Below are positions 32,014 to 44,609 of a stretch of DNA of 64,000 nucleotides, piece after piece. The translations under genes and the position numbers were made by a program. Each line of letters starts with the position of its first letter. The first letter of the stretch is position 1. Below the pieces are notes generated by a model. The model saw only the letters and a program-made list of their open reading frames with translations. It had not been told where the DNA came from and did no database searches. This stretch comes from Isoetes taiwanensis (taxonomy: Eukaryota > Streptophyta > Lycopodiopsida > Isoetales > Isoetaceae): the NCBI GenBank assembly GCA_021234155.1, contig JAJEKV010000080.1:4383953-4447952 (forward strand), read 5' to 3'.

Positions 32014-33793
32014 CACTAGAGTTGTCCCGGGGACCATTTCTGGTCCATGGACCAACCAGAAATGGTCCACCATACCCCCTGCCACTTAAACCCATATATC
32101 TCACAAGAGAAATTTTAATTTTAAAATATACCACCACTATTTGAGTCTTCACTTGATTCTTAACAACTTGTGAGAATTTCATGACTACTGGAATCACCTT
32201 TATATTGGTATGATTGTTCAAACTTTGGAGAATTTGGTAGTTTTTACAGCACTCTAGAACTGCATTCTTCAATTTTCTAGCATAAAAGTGTCTAAACCTT
32301 GCTAAATATGAAAGTAATTGTTATATTATAATAAAACATATCAATTTGCATGTTTCCATGTTTGGCCGCTATCATTGGATGTCAATTGAAGTCGCCAAAC
32401 CTTATTTTGCTTAAAAATGCTGCATGAGGTTCAAGAATTATTTCTCTCTTACTATTACAACTTTTGACTTAATTTTTGTGACAATGAGTCCTTAACAAGA
32501 CAAGCTATAGTGCAAGGAATTTTTTAGATGTTTATATGTTATATTAGTATCGTTATTAACTAAAGAAATTATTGTACAGAATTCAAAATACAAATATAGG
32601 TTAAAGTGCTCCAATAAACCCCATCTATGTGTCTTATAAGGATAGTAAATGAAAGAATTGATTAAGTTGATGATATTCTTAACTTTGAAATGAGAGGCCA
32701 TGCGGACCAATAATTGGCATCGGCGTAGCAGTCTATCTTGATCTTCTTTAGTCATATCTTTTCATATTTTTCCGTGGTTCATCTTGAATTGCTTTCTTAA
32801 CTTTGGGAAGCTTTGAAACATGATGTTTGAAGTTCATCCTCAAGGCACAAATCTAGAGATCTAACATTGAAAACATTTGTTGATAACTTGGAACTAATAC
32901 TAAAACTTTTAACCCAAACCTAGCAATAGATATTTTTTATTGATAGAAGAGCTCATGAAATACCAATATCCTAAAATTCAGCTTGAGATTGAGTAAGATA
33001 AAGAAGTTATTGATTTAAAATGAACCTATGGACCAGTAATGGTCTTAGGTACAAAAACCATTATTGATTTATCATGATCGTGCCTTTTGCTCTTTTTCTT
33101 TACTTGTTTTTTCATTGATCTCATATCCATACAAGCATTCATATATTATTTTTTCAATGACATACTATTTCAATAAAGTTCCTTCAAATATAACAAAATA
33201 AACATCAATTAAAAGTCACTTAAAATTGTTAACTATAAGTCAAAGCTGAATCTTCAAATTACAGGCCAACAAATATTTTTTATGCATGAAGCAAGTAGTC
33301 AACTACTTATATACCAAATTTGAAGTAAAAAATCATTTTCAAGCAAAAGTTGTAGAATTTTAATTGAAACAGCCTTCTGGGAACCATTATTGGTCCACAG
33401 AAGACAGAAAACTGTTTTGACCCTATCATGTTTGACTGATTATATCTTTCTTCCTAGACTTCGGATTGGAACAAGGTTTTTTGTGTATTTATCCTTATCT
33501 CGTATAGAAAAATAGCATTATAATGAAAAAAATCAAAAAAATCCTTTTCTTGAGACAGTTTTATATTATGTAAACATGAAGCAAACTGGACTTGACCCCC
33601 CTTGATTCACCCAAGCATAACTTTCAATTTTTGGGGTATATGCATTTTTAACTATTTTTCCTATGCAAAATGACTGCCATATATTAACGTGTAGAAAGGG
33701 TTTAACTGAATTTTATGCTAATGATTTTATATGAATTTTAAAGCAAACTGTACAAATGAACCATTTATGGTCCATCAAGGGACAACTCTAGTG
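32014..33793. mobile_element. TIR DNA transposon, non-autonomous (CACTA.. ends, TTAA flanks)
   Basis: Ends CACTAGAGTTGTCCC (32014-32028) and GGGACAACTCTAGTG (33779-33793) are perfect inverted repeats, and TTAA flanks both. Subterminal words of the type ACCATTTNTGGTCCA recur in both orientations at 32032-32070, 33020-33060, 33383-33400 and 33757-33774, as in CACTA elements. The interior 1.7 kb is AT-rich without a transposase. CACTA elements make a 3-bp duplication, while TTAA sites suggest piggyBac, so the superfamily is open. Confidence 0.7.
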
Positions 33794-34499
33794 TTAAAGC
33801 AGAGGTCCGAAAGTTCTTTGTGAATATTTTTATATTTTCTTGTAAGCTTTCAGTTTTACATTATGCTTTTCGACCTCTAGCCATGAAGGATTTACTCGTT
33901 CTTCTTCGCATCTTCCTCCTCCAGATAATGGCATCTTTACTGCAGAGCAAAGCCAGGGCGATGAAGCTACTCCTGCTTTCCCCTTTCCAACTCCTACGCA
34001 AACACGTCCGACGGTTCTTTAAAAAGATTTTCATCTTTTGTGTAGCCTTTTCCAATCTGTTGCACTGGCTATGGTTTCACTGGGGTTCAATTCCCCAGTT
34101 AGTAAATAGAGCTGTAAATAATCAAGAAACTAGAATGCAGAATGCAAGGCAGAATGTAAATAAGATCTTGGAATGCAACTAGAAATTTAGAATGCAACTA
34201 ATTGAACAATTCCGAGAAAGAATGTCGCATATGTGTCACTCTTGGATTGGACGAAAATTTTAGAATGAAATTACCCGAACTTTACGTTTGCAGAAATGTG
34301 CCTTTTCTGCATTCATTGCATGTGTGTCATTCCAAGTTTAGTATATGTTATATGTACAAAATACATCGTCGAAGATAAACTGCTTATAAAATACACCAAA
34401 GCCTTTCTACATTAATGTTGCTCCATCTCCTCCACTATTAGCGATCCAATCTTCCAATTCATCAATGAAAATACCAAACAGGGTAGGTAAGGACACCCC
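33794..34499. other. Intergenic, nothing firmly recognised
   Basis: The plus frame 33820-34182 is Leu/Phe-rich and unrecognised. GAATGCA words repeat at 34130-34200. Confidence 0.35.
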
Positions 34500-34864
34500 T
34501 GTTTAACCCCAATATTGCTTTAAATTCCAACATCCTATAGCAAAGGGAAAGATAAATATATCCACACTTTTTTCATATAGTGTAGTGACTGCATTCGGGA
34601 AATGTGCTGGAATCCCAAGCTTCTCCACCCTACTCCATATATTTGCTTTTTTGACCGTATCAAAAGGCTTTGGAAAAATTAACAAAAAGCGTAGAAAGTG
34701 GCTTCTTTGTCTTTTTCACTGAGTCTATTATATTTCTGAGCATCAAGATATGGTCAACCGTAGCCTTTTTAGGCCTAAAGCCTGCGTGTATCTTAGATCT
34801 ATTTCCATTCTCTTCTGCCCAAGAACTTATTTTATGCTCTACAATAGTTGCAAAAAGCTTTGCA
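34500..34864 (-). pseudogene. LINE family B reverse transcriptase fragment (copy G)
   Basis: Minus-strand frames read LFATIVEHKIS, FRPKKATVDH, SKAFDTVKKANIWSRVEKLGIP and VKQGCP, the N-terminal half of the reverse transcriptase domain as in the copy at 41178-42214. The fragment begins directly at a CT/C-rich tract (34866-34892) that is the tail of the next LINE upstream, and it stops before the catalytic YADD. Confidence 0.7.
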
Positions 34865-34865
34865 G

Positions 34866-37400
34866 AGGGAGGGAGGGGGGGGGGGAGAGAGATGAAATGA
34901 AATTATTAGGTTTTCAACGTCAGACCATCAGGTCTATATGACAATTACAATTATATAATATCAATTCTTTATATCAGAGTTGATGTTATTCTCATCAAGA
35001 ACATCATCCAACTCAAATTCCTCGAGTCTCTCATGTTCATCATACATATCAAGTAAACATTTGTAGTTCTTAATTGACACATCCCCTATAGTAGCAGCAG
35101 GAAGCATGAAAAATGCGCTTAGCATGGGCACTGCAAAAAATCCAAATCTTTTTCTATTTAGCTGATATGCAGGACAATGTAGTATTACATGTTCCTCGTC
35201 TTCTATCGTCTTTACCACATACCTTGCATACCCTACGATGCTTACAAAATTTCCCCCATCTTTCAACTTCAACTCCTAAATAGTGGAAGCTCATGCACAT
35301 TCCACATATTATGTGCCTTTTATAGTAAGATGCGTGCTCAAATAGGTGTGGTGCCTTTGATAAACTGCTATTAATGTAATCCTTGTAAAATGCCATTTTT
35401 GTGCTCCAATTACTCCATACTTTGTGACGTATATGTACCCCTACCCATGCTGCCACTTTATCTTCGTCATCAAATAAATTATCTAAGTTCATATTCCACT
35501 TCCTTGACCAATGTCTGATGCACATATGCCATCCCTTGTCCACGCTTTCTAAAAAAGGTAATCTCCCTTCATCTATTGCCTGTATTCGTTAAGTGTCTGA
35601 ATGAGTGCTTCTACCTATGGTGTTTGTAATTTAATGCTACTAATCTTGATTCTGCTAAAAGCATATGGTATGTTGTTTGTAATTTTAGTAAAATTACAAA
35701 CAACACCCAATTTAGCCAACAAAAACTTTTTTTGGATACTTTCTACTCTCTTCCACATGTCGTCTGACAATCCTGGCCTTCAGGTTTCACAACCGTGTAA
35801 AATTAGGGATTTAAACAAGTGCTAATATATAGCTTTTTTATCATTTCCCAGCCAATAATACCTGCCTTTTTACATTGGCGTTGCATTGCATAGAGCGCTT
35901 TGATCCCAACATCTGTGTATTGTTCAATCGCTTTGTTTCAGCTATAACTGTGATCAATAATCAGCCCTAAATGTTTGTATGTGCTAGTGACTTCTACTTC
36001 TCCATTATAATAAAAATGAAATCCATCTCAGGATCTTGTGCCAAAAATCATGATCTTTGTCTTGGAGAGATTCACTTTCATAGCACCTGTTTCGCAAAAT
36101 CGAGCCAATGCATCTAAATGTTTTTGCATATCTCCTGCATCTCTAGCAAATGTTACAATATCATCAGCGTATAATAACAGCAACACTATGTACCCTGCTA
36201 ATGGCATACCCATCCCCTCCATATTCCTGCATCCATTTTTCTAATTGATCAATGTAAATACTAAACAAAGTGGGAGAGGGAGGACATCCCTGTCGAACCC
36301 CTATATTGCTGACAATAGGTTGAATGAGAAAGAAAGCTATACTATTCTGGCCTCATATAAATTGGCAACTCCATTTCTCATTTCTGTTAGAACCCCTGTC
36401 ATTTCCATGTAGGTCCGTATATTCCCTCGATTTACTGTGTCAAATGCTTTTGCTAGATCTACAAACAGTGCAAATAACGGCCTTTTGGTTTTCTTGATCG
36501 AATCTATAATGGCCTTGATGGTGACCAAATGGTCAATGATGGATCTCTTTGACATAAAGCCTGCTTGCCCTGTGGCCTGAATATAGTTTTCCTCTATCCA
36601 TGTCCTAATCTACTTTTCTATTATTATTGCATACAATTTAGCAAATAGACTCCCAATCAATATCATTCTATAGTTCCCAGTATCATGTATATCACCTGCT
36701 TTGTGCAATGGTACAATCCAATCCAATTGCCATGAGGATGGAAAGTCAATAGATAATGCATCATTTATCATGCTAGTCACTATTGTAAGCACTATGGGAC
36801 CTGCCCACCTTAGCATCTCCGCTACCAAGACAACTGTATCAACTGCCCTACCATATGCCAGTTTTCTTATACTATCTTTAACATCACCTTCACGGAGAGT
36901 TAAAACATCACCTTGCTTTTTGCATTTTTATCATCTAATCCAGCAATATGATAAAGTTTATGAACATGTGATAGGGGTGCAGTCAGATCCAAATTATTTG
37001 TTTGTTGTTTGCCTTGCCTTCAAACATGCCCAAAATTTGCGAGGAACTTTTAATAATTCAGTTACTAATTCCTCTTGCTTCGCACTCAAACATGTCATGC
37101 CCTCTTCTTCCTTTTGATTAGAACATCATATTTCCTCCTAACCTTATCTTTGTCTTTGTTTTTGGTTGATTTGAACTCCCTCAACTTCTTCTTGCATTAT
37201 TAAGCCTTTAATTCCTCTTTTTGATTCAAAGCATTCTTTTGTAGCTCCTATGAGCATATTTATAAGTGGTGCATTTATGTTGTTGGCATCAGAGGGCCAA
37301 ATAATCTGTTTATCTCTATCTTCACACAATGCCATAAATTTGCCTTCTTTCTATGATGTATGCCTATAGGCCTAAAGTCACTATGCTTTGTGCCACCATG
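34866..37400 (-). mobile_element. LINE family B, 5'-truncated and decayed (copy F)
   Basis: Reading down the minus strand: KQIIWPSDANNIN (37300), AEMLRWAGP and WQLDWIVPLHKAGD (36828-36610), DHLVTIKAIIDSI and LFVDLAKAFDTVNRGN (36555-36337), LLLLYADDIVTFARDAG (36222-36028, catalytic YADD), HASYYKRHIICGMCMSFHYLGVEV (35270), DEEHVILHCPAYQ (35210). The 3' UTR carries AGACCTGATGGTCT (34922-34935) and a C/CT-rich tail. Many stops and frameshifts. The endonuclease and ORF1 are missing. Confidence 0.8.
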
Positions 37401-37683
37401 TTGTGCACTATTCATACCATATATAAAGCGATAACATTTACTTAAGTAAAAATAGGAAGTATTTTTTTACGTGAAAACCACCGAGGTTGACACGTATATT
37501 TTTTCTTCATTTTCAAAATCTTTAAAAGAAAATATTGTATGGTTTGACACGTTGCTCGCCAAGCAATCATTTTTGCACCGCACCTCTGTTCACCCCCGTT
37601 CTCGATCACCGTTTCGATGCAAGCAATGATCCTAGGCACCCAATTCTCGCCCAAGGCTAGGCTATGGTCAGCTCTGCGATTAA
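37401..37683. other. Short gap between LINE copy F and the transketolase fragment
   Basis: No gene assigned. It may be 5' UTR/promoter remnant of the transketolase copy, or LINE 5' sequence. Confidence 0.3.
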
Positions 37684-38153
37684 ATGCCGCCCACATCGTT
37701 AGCCTCTTCTCCAGCTTCCTCCTCCATGGTTTCTTCCGAGCCCTCTCGCCCCGGCCTTGGATCCCCAAAACCCTCTTTCAATAGCTTTTCCGGACTCCAT
37801 TTAGTTTCTCCAGTTGATGGTTGTCTTTTGTCCATCCCCGCGCTTCTTTTGCTAGACAAAGGAAAAACAGCCGAGTTCTTTCGCTACAAATGCCGAGACT
37901 TTGAAGAAGACAGATACTGAGTTGATTAAGCGATCGATTAATACTATTCGGTTCCTGGCAATTGATGCAGTGGAAAAAGCTAAATCTGGCCATCCGGGTC
38001 TTCCCATGGGATGTGCTCCCCCATGGGCCATATACTGTATGATGAGATTATGAGGTTTAATTCTAAAAATCCGAAATGGTTCGACAGGGATCGGTTTGTA
38101 TTGTCAGCTGGTCATGGCTGCATGCTTCAGTATGCATTATTACATCTCGCAGG
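37684..38153 (+). pseudogene. Plastid transketolase, 5' fragment, frameshifted and truncated
   Basis: It starts MPPTSLASSPASSSMVSS, a Ser-rich plastid transit-like stretch with FNSFSGLHL. In other frames it reads [39 protein letters not shown], then [17 protein letters not shown] and [20 protein letters not shown] up to LLHLAG. This is the conserved N-terminus of transketolase (Calvin cycle and pentose phosphate pathway), including the GHPG and SAGHG thiamine-diphosphate segments. One extra C in the C5 run near 38018-38022 shifts the frame, and at least one earlier shift separates the transit peptide. Similarity stops abruptly at 38153. Confidence 0.85.
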
Positions 38154-39944
38154 GACAGTGTCCCAGTGTCCCTGTAAGTGTCTGTTTCTTGGTCATCTTT
38201 GCTGCTCCATCAAAAGCCTAAGCCAATCTCATGCTCCCTCCCTTTCAAAATCCTCCTCTTTGACATGTTTCTGTAATTCTGATGGCTACGTGAGTTGTTC
38301 ATCCCATCTGTCCCATCTGATGTTATTCATAGTAATGACAATTTGCAGCAGACGATGGAGTTTGGATTTAATTCTGGCAGTCACCAATTAGAAGAAGAAC
38401 CCAGTATTAGGGAGCTTATTAGAAGGCTTGGGGATGGCTATGAAGATGATGAGAATGCCCATTATTCTTCTACGCATGAGGATGCATTTTGTGTTAGGGT
38501 GTTGTGGAGCTTGCTTTGAGGCAGCTCCGGTTGCTTAAAATCCAGGCCTGAACGACCCCATTTAAATCGGAGAATACTGTGCCCATAACAGGGAATTTCC
38601 ATTCAAAATGGTGTCCACCTGTAAATGGGTTAGAACTGCCTCCTAAATGCTCTTTCAGGCTTTTGAATTACAGTGAATCAATTAGCTCTGTGGACTAATT
38701 TCAAGGCCATCATTCTAATTACCAGGAAAACCCTCATTCAAAACTAGGCAGCTGTAACAACAAAAATCCCTGCCAATCAAAATTCCCTATGCGAAAATTC
38801 CTCTTGAAAGGCTTGCTCTCGCTTTGCAACCTCAACTCCTAAGCTTAGCTCTTGACCGCTTTTTCCCTTTTTAGATTCATGCCCTTCATCTTTGCTGATG
38901 GTAAGATTGAACTAGCAGCCGATCAGATCAGAACAAATCCGGCCTCCGTGTCTTGTGCAAGCAAAGACGCTGGTGGACCCGATATCCGGTGCTCACCCCT
39001 TTTTAAGGTGTTTAAACCATTTCAAGGCACATCGATTTAATTTCAATGGTTTTTCAACCATTATATGAGTAGCTTCGACATGTTTTGTTGTTGAAATCTT
39101 ACGAAAAAAGTGCCGATTAGGCTTCCTTTAGCAAAGTAGTGGAGACCAAATTTAAGGTTGCCATAAAAATTTGAAGGTTAGAGTTCTCCAATTTAGACAC
39201 TTTTAGTTCAATTTGCCAAGTCCATAGATGAGATCCTTTTGACTTAATACAAAACTCCTTTGCCACGAAGTTGGGCAAAAGGATTCACATCTTTCTCTAG
39301 AGTAGTATTGGCTTTTAAGAGAGTTTCCAATTCGAAAGACGGAGAAAGTGGTAGAAAAGACGAGAGGTCACCTATCTCATGGATGAAAACAAGGAAGAAA
39401 AACATTTCGGAGACTTATCAAATGGAAAGTATAGATAAATCGAGATCAGAGATTTAAGAGCTCGGTGATGATGAGGGCAGCACGCTGCTCTTGCAAGACA
39501 ATATAACCTTTTTTGAGGTAACTATAATTCGAAAATCTTAAGGGCATAAACTTTCTATCTTGCATTTCAATTGCTATGTTGATGACTATTTAGTGTCTTG
39601 TTGTGAGTGGGATAACTTAATGATTTCATCCATCAAGCATAAACAAAATGCCAAAGCCAAGATTTGGATGGCCTTGACTTGGCATATGTCATGCTTCGCC
39701 AAGGCTTCTCGCTAGAAAATTATCGGGCTTGAGAATTTATGATACAAAAAACTACTTGCTTATTATTGTTGTGTTTAGATATTGAAATGAATAGATAGAG
39801 GATGGATGCATACCTATGTTTATCCAGGTAGTGAGCGGCGAAAGTTACACAAATTTACCCCCATAAAATAGATGAGTTGGGAAGAATGAAGCGGCCCGTA
39901 AAGGTCATGCATGATAAGTTTCTTGTATTCATAAATTGTATATG
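38154..39944. other. Intergenic, nothing firmly recognised
   Basis: A plus-strand stretch at 38355-38519 reads [20 protein letters not shown] and is acidic; I do not recognise it. The remainder has no supported gene. Confidence 0.35.
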
Positions 39945-41165
39945 CAGCACTATTGGTAATGGTCTGAAGTAGCGTATGTAATATCCACATAAAAGCCATG
40001 TATTATATCTAGCATATGTATTCCTGCCAATGCAAAATTAATGACATTGTTACCTTTTCCCATAGAGTGAATGGAAGTGCATTTACCAGAGTTTGGAAAC
40101 CTTTGAATTCCATTTATAAAAACTAGATGTAGTCCATTATACATGTCAAGCAGATGTGCCCCTTGTGGTTGTATGTTCATCTCCTTATCTTCAGTTATAC
40201 GAGAAAGTCCTAACTCATCAATGTCTTGCTCACTAGCCGATTCCGTCCATATAGGCTCTTCTTCTTCATGGCAAACGAATGCTTGCCTACTAGCAATTCT
40301 GCTGTTAAAATTCCCAAGTAACACTGTATCTCTTTTTTGCTAAATTCTAGTGTCCGAGGGGATAATAACAATCTGCAATGTAAATTCTACCATTTGCTCC
40401 TTTGCCTACCATCAAAATGTGTTGCTTTGACGTGTTCCTATTCATGACAACGAATAAATGTGCTACCTCATGCTTAGCATAACATGCTACACCTCCTATA
40501 CCTTTATACCTCCACCCTCTATAATTCCAAATTGAATGTAATAATTGAAACCTGGTATATCTTATCTTATTTTCGTGTGTTTCTAGCATAAAGATAATGT
40601 CCCAAGATGTGAGAATATCTCCAAGTTCAGCTATCTTATCAGTCTTCCCGTTGATATTTCACGAACATATCCTGATGGTCCGTAATCCCTATTCATTCAT
40701 AGATGACAACTTCCCACCTGCGTCATGCAACTTTGTTTCCTTATTGTCTTGCATCTTTCATTTTTTGAATCTCCTCTTTTCTTTGCGCAAATTGGATTTG
40801 TGTCAGATCCTCGTTAAACCAGATATTTTTCCCTTTCAAGCTTGCTCTTTTTTGCATCACCCTTAGCCTTGCTTCCTTTGTACCAAAGCAGACAATAATA
40901 TTGCAATCTCCTCCAATTTTTTTGCGTACCAGATAAGCTCCCATGATTTTAACAGTATGAATGTCCATCTTAGTGGCAATCAGATCCTCAACAATTTCCT
41001 TTACAATCTCTTTTCCTGTTTCCGGCAGCCCAACAATACAAATATTTTCCTTTTTCTCTCTTTCTTGGTTTTTGCTCAGTATATCTACTCTGTCAATCAG
41101 CTCAATAAGCATTTGATTTTTTCTCTCCATATTTTGCCTCATCTTTATGGTTTCCTTTAATAAAT
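39945..41165 (-). mobile_element. LINE family B fragment: ORF1 C-terminus and endonuclease (copy E)
   Basis: From 41142 on the minus strand: a coiled coil (MLIELIDRVDILSKNQER), then a globular RNA-binding-like part (NICIVGLPETGKEIV, CFGTKEARLRVMQKRASLKG, IWFNEDLTQIQFAQRKEE). Endonuclease pieces follow: GVACYAKHEVAHLF, GRIYIADCYYP (40350-40589), LLGNFNSR (40310) and TSDHYQ (39955), the APE-type GDFN and SDH motif region. Both ends are truncated, and its 5' side abuts the end of another LINE at 41178. Confidence 0.75.
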
Positions 41166-41177
41166 CAATTCTAAGTT

Positions 41178-42563
41178 TATTTCATGCCCGCACTCACTCT
41201 ATGTTCGACCGCCTGATTCCAATTCGGACTTTTGTCTACAGTCAAACCCAGATACTTATAGCTTTCAACGACCTCAACTTGCTTACCCTTGTAAAATAGC
41301 CGCACATGATCTGTTTTATTCGCTCCAAAAACAACAGCCTTAGTCTTTTCCAGATTCACCTGCATACTTTTAGCATCACAAAAACCGGCAAGCACATCCA
41401 AATGTCTTTGCATCCCCTGTATGCTCCGAGATAGCAACACAATATCATCAGCATATAGCAAGAGCATAAGTACATATCCATTCAAGGATGTACCATCCCC
41501 TCCATGTGCTCTTATCCACCCCTCCAGCTGATCTATGAACAATCCAAACAAGGTAGGCGACAAAGGACACCCCTGTTTGACTCCCATATTACTCTCTACT
41601 ACATCATCACACATTCCAACAAAAGGGAAAGAGAGTTGCACGAGTACTTTTTTATAAAGAACACTTACCGCATGCCTAAGCCCCATCGGGATGCCCAAAT
41701 CTACCATCCTATGCCACAGATTTTGCCTATTCACCATGTCAAAGGCCTTGCTGAAATCCACAAATACAGCATACAAAGGTTTCCTTTTTCCCACCACTGA
41801 ATCCATCATAGCACGAAGGGTGACCAAATGGTCAGTTGTAGCCTTTTTAGGTCTAAAGCCCGCTTGGCCTATTGCTCTAGCATTGTGACCCTCTGCCCAG
41901 TTGCTTATCTTGCCCTCAAGTATAGAGGCATACAGTTTTGCGTAAAGGCTGCCAACCATAATGGTACGGTAGTTACCCGGATCAGATGCATCTCCTGACT
42001 TGTGCAATGGCACAACCCTATTAACCTGCCAGGCCCTAGGAAACCCATCTCTCAAAGCCATATTGAACATGTCGACCAGCCTATTCGTAACCGCTTCTCC
42101 AGCCCACTTAAGCATTTCAGCCTTAAGGCCACAAGCATCTGCCGCTTTGCCATTAGCAAGTCTCTTGAGTCCCACCTGAACATCCTCCAGAGTAAAGGTA
42201 AGCATATCCTCCATCTCACATGTCTCTTCGCCATCTTATCCTCAACTCCATGGACATGGTATAAATTCATTACATGCTCCATTAGTGCCTCCGCTTGCAA
42301 CACATTACCCCCATGCTTCAAGGGTTTAAGCCTATTCCAAAATTTCTTTGGATCAACCAATGATTCTTCCACCATTCGCCTATGTTTACGATGTAAATAT
42401 GCCTTCTTCTTATTTTTAACCAAATTGGTATACACTTTCCTTTCTCAGTACTTTAGCCAGCCCCCTTGTGCTTTGCTCTAAATTTTTGCCTCTCTTTGTT
42501 TACATTCCATGTCAAACCATCCATTACATGGCAGCCCCCCTCGTTCTTGGTGGGATACAAAAT
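41178..42563 (-). mobile_element. Split LINE family B copy, 3' segment: reverse transcriptase (copy CD)
   Basis: The frame 42214-41177 is open for 345 codons: NGKAADACGLKAEMLKWAG, VVPLHKSGD, GQAGFRPKKATTDHLVTL, VFVDFSKAFDMVNRQN, MGVKQGCPLSPTLFG, YVLMLLLYADDIVLLSRS (catalytic YADD), SYKYLGLTVDKS. Upstream (42214-42540) frames give LPCNGWFDMECKQRE. It ends at VSAGMK without the C-terminal zinc motif. On its 5' side the LINE continues at 46772 beyond the inserted hAT-like element. This is the best-preserved reverse transcriptase of the window. Confidence 0.88.
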
Positions 42564-42578
42564 CCCGGGGTTTCACCT

Positions 42579-44609
42579 TTTTGTACACGTATGACTCAAG
42601 TCGCGGATGGATAGGGTTTTTTTCAAAATTGAAACGTCCAGATATCTGACCGGTCACTCATACGCTTTGGCCCCATTCTTCCTGGGTGGGTGGTCGAAGG
42701 GGAGTTAGGCGGGAAGCGCCAACTCCCTCTCATCGTTAGGCCTCCCGCTTCTGTTCCAAATCTTCTCATCGCCATCTATCTTACATCTATTATGTATATT
42801 ACATGTTCTTGCCATTTGGATTACCTCTTTTGCTATCTGGAATTCCTTACAGGGCATGGTGGCATTGGCGGTCGTCGCTCTTCAGGCCCAGTATGGCCAA
42901 AAGTTCGGGAACCTACAACCGCTTTTGCTCACGGGTTGGTAAACAAGTATTTCCAAAATCGGAAGCTTCAGGGACTTAGAGGTTCCGGATCATTGTCAAG
43001 CCCTTGGATTTCATGATCCTCTGCTGTTCAATTCGCTTGAATGCTCTAGATAGTCATCAAACTTCGATTGATTTGCGGGCTATGGTTTGACATCCAAATA
43101 TCTTTGATAAATAATGGCATTTTTGTCATTAGAAGTCGATTCAATGATCTAACATAAGCTGGGTAGAATTATTGTGCATGAGATATGGCAAAAAATAGCT
43201 AAACGCATTAATGCATCTAAAGACTCTTGACTTGTTAATGATGCCATGCTAATGGTTGCCACATTGTCACCATCTTAATATTCGTGTCTGTTTGGTGCTA
43301 GGGTGGAAAATGATGATATTCCTTCTGCTAGTTCCTGATTCTCTTCCTTCCTGCCTTTGAAAGTTAAACATTAGAGGAAATTTGAGATCTCATTTCATCC
43401 CCATAAGAATCCTCCAATGGAATGGCTACCCTCTATTAACTGCAATTAATGCAGCACCAACAACTTCATTGCTGTTGTTTTTCCCCCATAACTTTTGATC
43501 CACTTGTCAAAATGTTGCGGCGTTTGTTGCATTAGATGCGGAATGAAAAGATCTTTCCAATGATATATGGTTATGATGTATTTCAATATGGTCATATGCG
43601 TTAACCTTAAAAAAATATGATTTTTTGCTTATTTCTTATATATTTATATCGTAAAAGATATATGAATGTGTTATCACTAGATAGATCTTGTGAAGACGAA
43701 CCCATTGCTACAAAAAGTTTTTGAATCGGAGTTCTGGATCAAAAGTTATAATGAAAAATGATTCTCTGAGGAAGTTAGTTGTACCGCATTAATTCTGACC
43801 GCCACATATCTTGGAATGAGATATATCTTGGAGCTCTTCTCTTATTGGACAGTTTAAAAAGCTGACATGGCATTTTAAGCATCCCTTAATGGGACAAAAT
43901 GTGATCTCATTTTTCCTCTAATGCTGGATGAACTTTTTGGACATGGATGCCATGTCACTACTATTAGATATGTCTGGCAGGTGGTCAGGGATTTATCCTT
44001 GGGTCACATAGGCTTGATGCCTTTGGATGCCAGCATTGTTTGGTTTTCTTTTAGCAATTTATGTAACATGGAGCATGAAAAAAATATGTTGTTTGGGTAC
44101 TTCATCGTATTTCTTATAGTTACAGTTAATTTATGGTAGCTGATTGCTCATGGTACAGGTTTCTTAGTGTTTGAACTAACTGGAGTTGTTTTTGTTCCCA
44201 ACAGTGATTTGTTTCAGTCTAGTTCATTATTGAAATGCTTGGATTGTTATTTAAGAATTCGTCTTTTTGATAGTAAGTTTGATCTCACATGTTAAGACAC
44301 ATCCATCAAATCTTTTGCTCTTTCTTTTCAGCAGCCGAATATGTTGCATGGGTGCAGACCGGGATGCGTGTGCATGCATGCGGGCCAAAAGTGCTCACAC
44401 AAATCAATTTTATTCATTCACGAGGTATATATATACTCCGGGAATATATGATAATTTGGCATAAAGCCTCAAAATATGATACATTGGATTTGCAAAGAAC
44501 ATACTTTTCGTTTCACACACATACTTGAATAATAAGGCACGTATTTCATAATGCCGCAAAGAATCGATGTTTGTGACTTTAGTGGTTAAAGATCTTGACT
44601 ATGCCATTT
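42579..44609. other. Left interior of the hAT-like element
   Basis: No transposase seen. The plus frame 42690-43016 and a possible exon after TTACAG at 42852 (VALAVVALQAQYGQKFG) are unrecognised. The rest is AT-rich and non-coding. Confidence 0.35.

Noticed and set aside
33820-34182. 120-codon Leu/Phe-rich plus frame
   Set aside because: No motif, no upstream signals, composition typical of AT-rich non-coding DNA.
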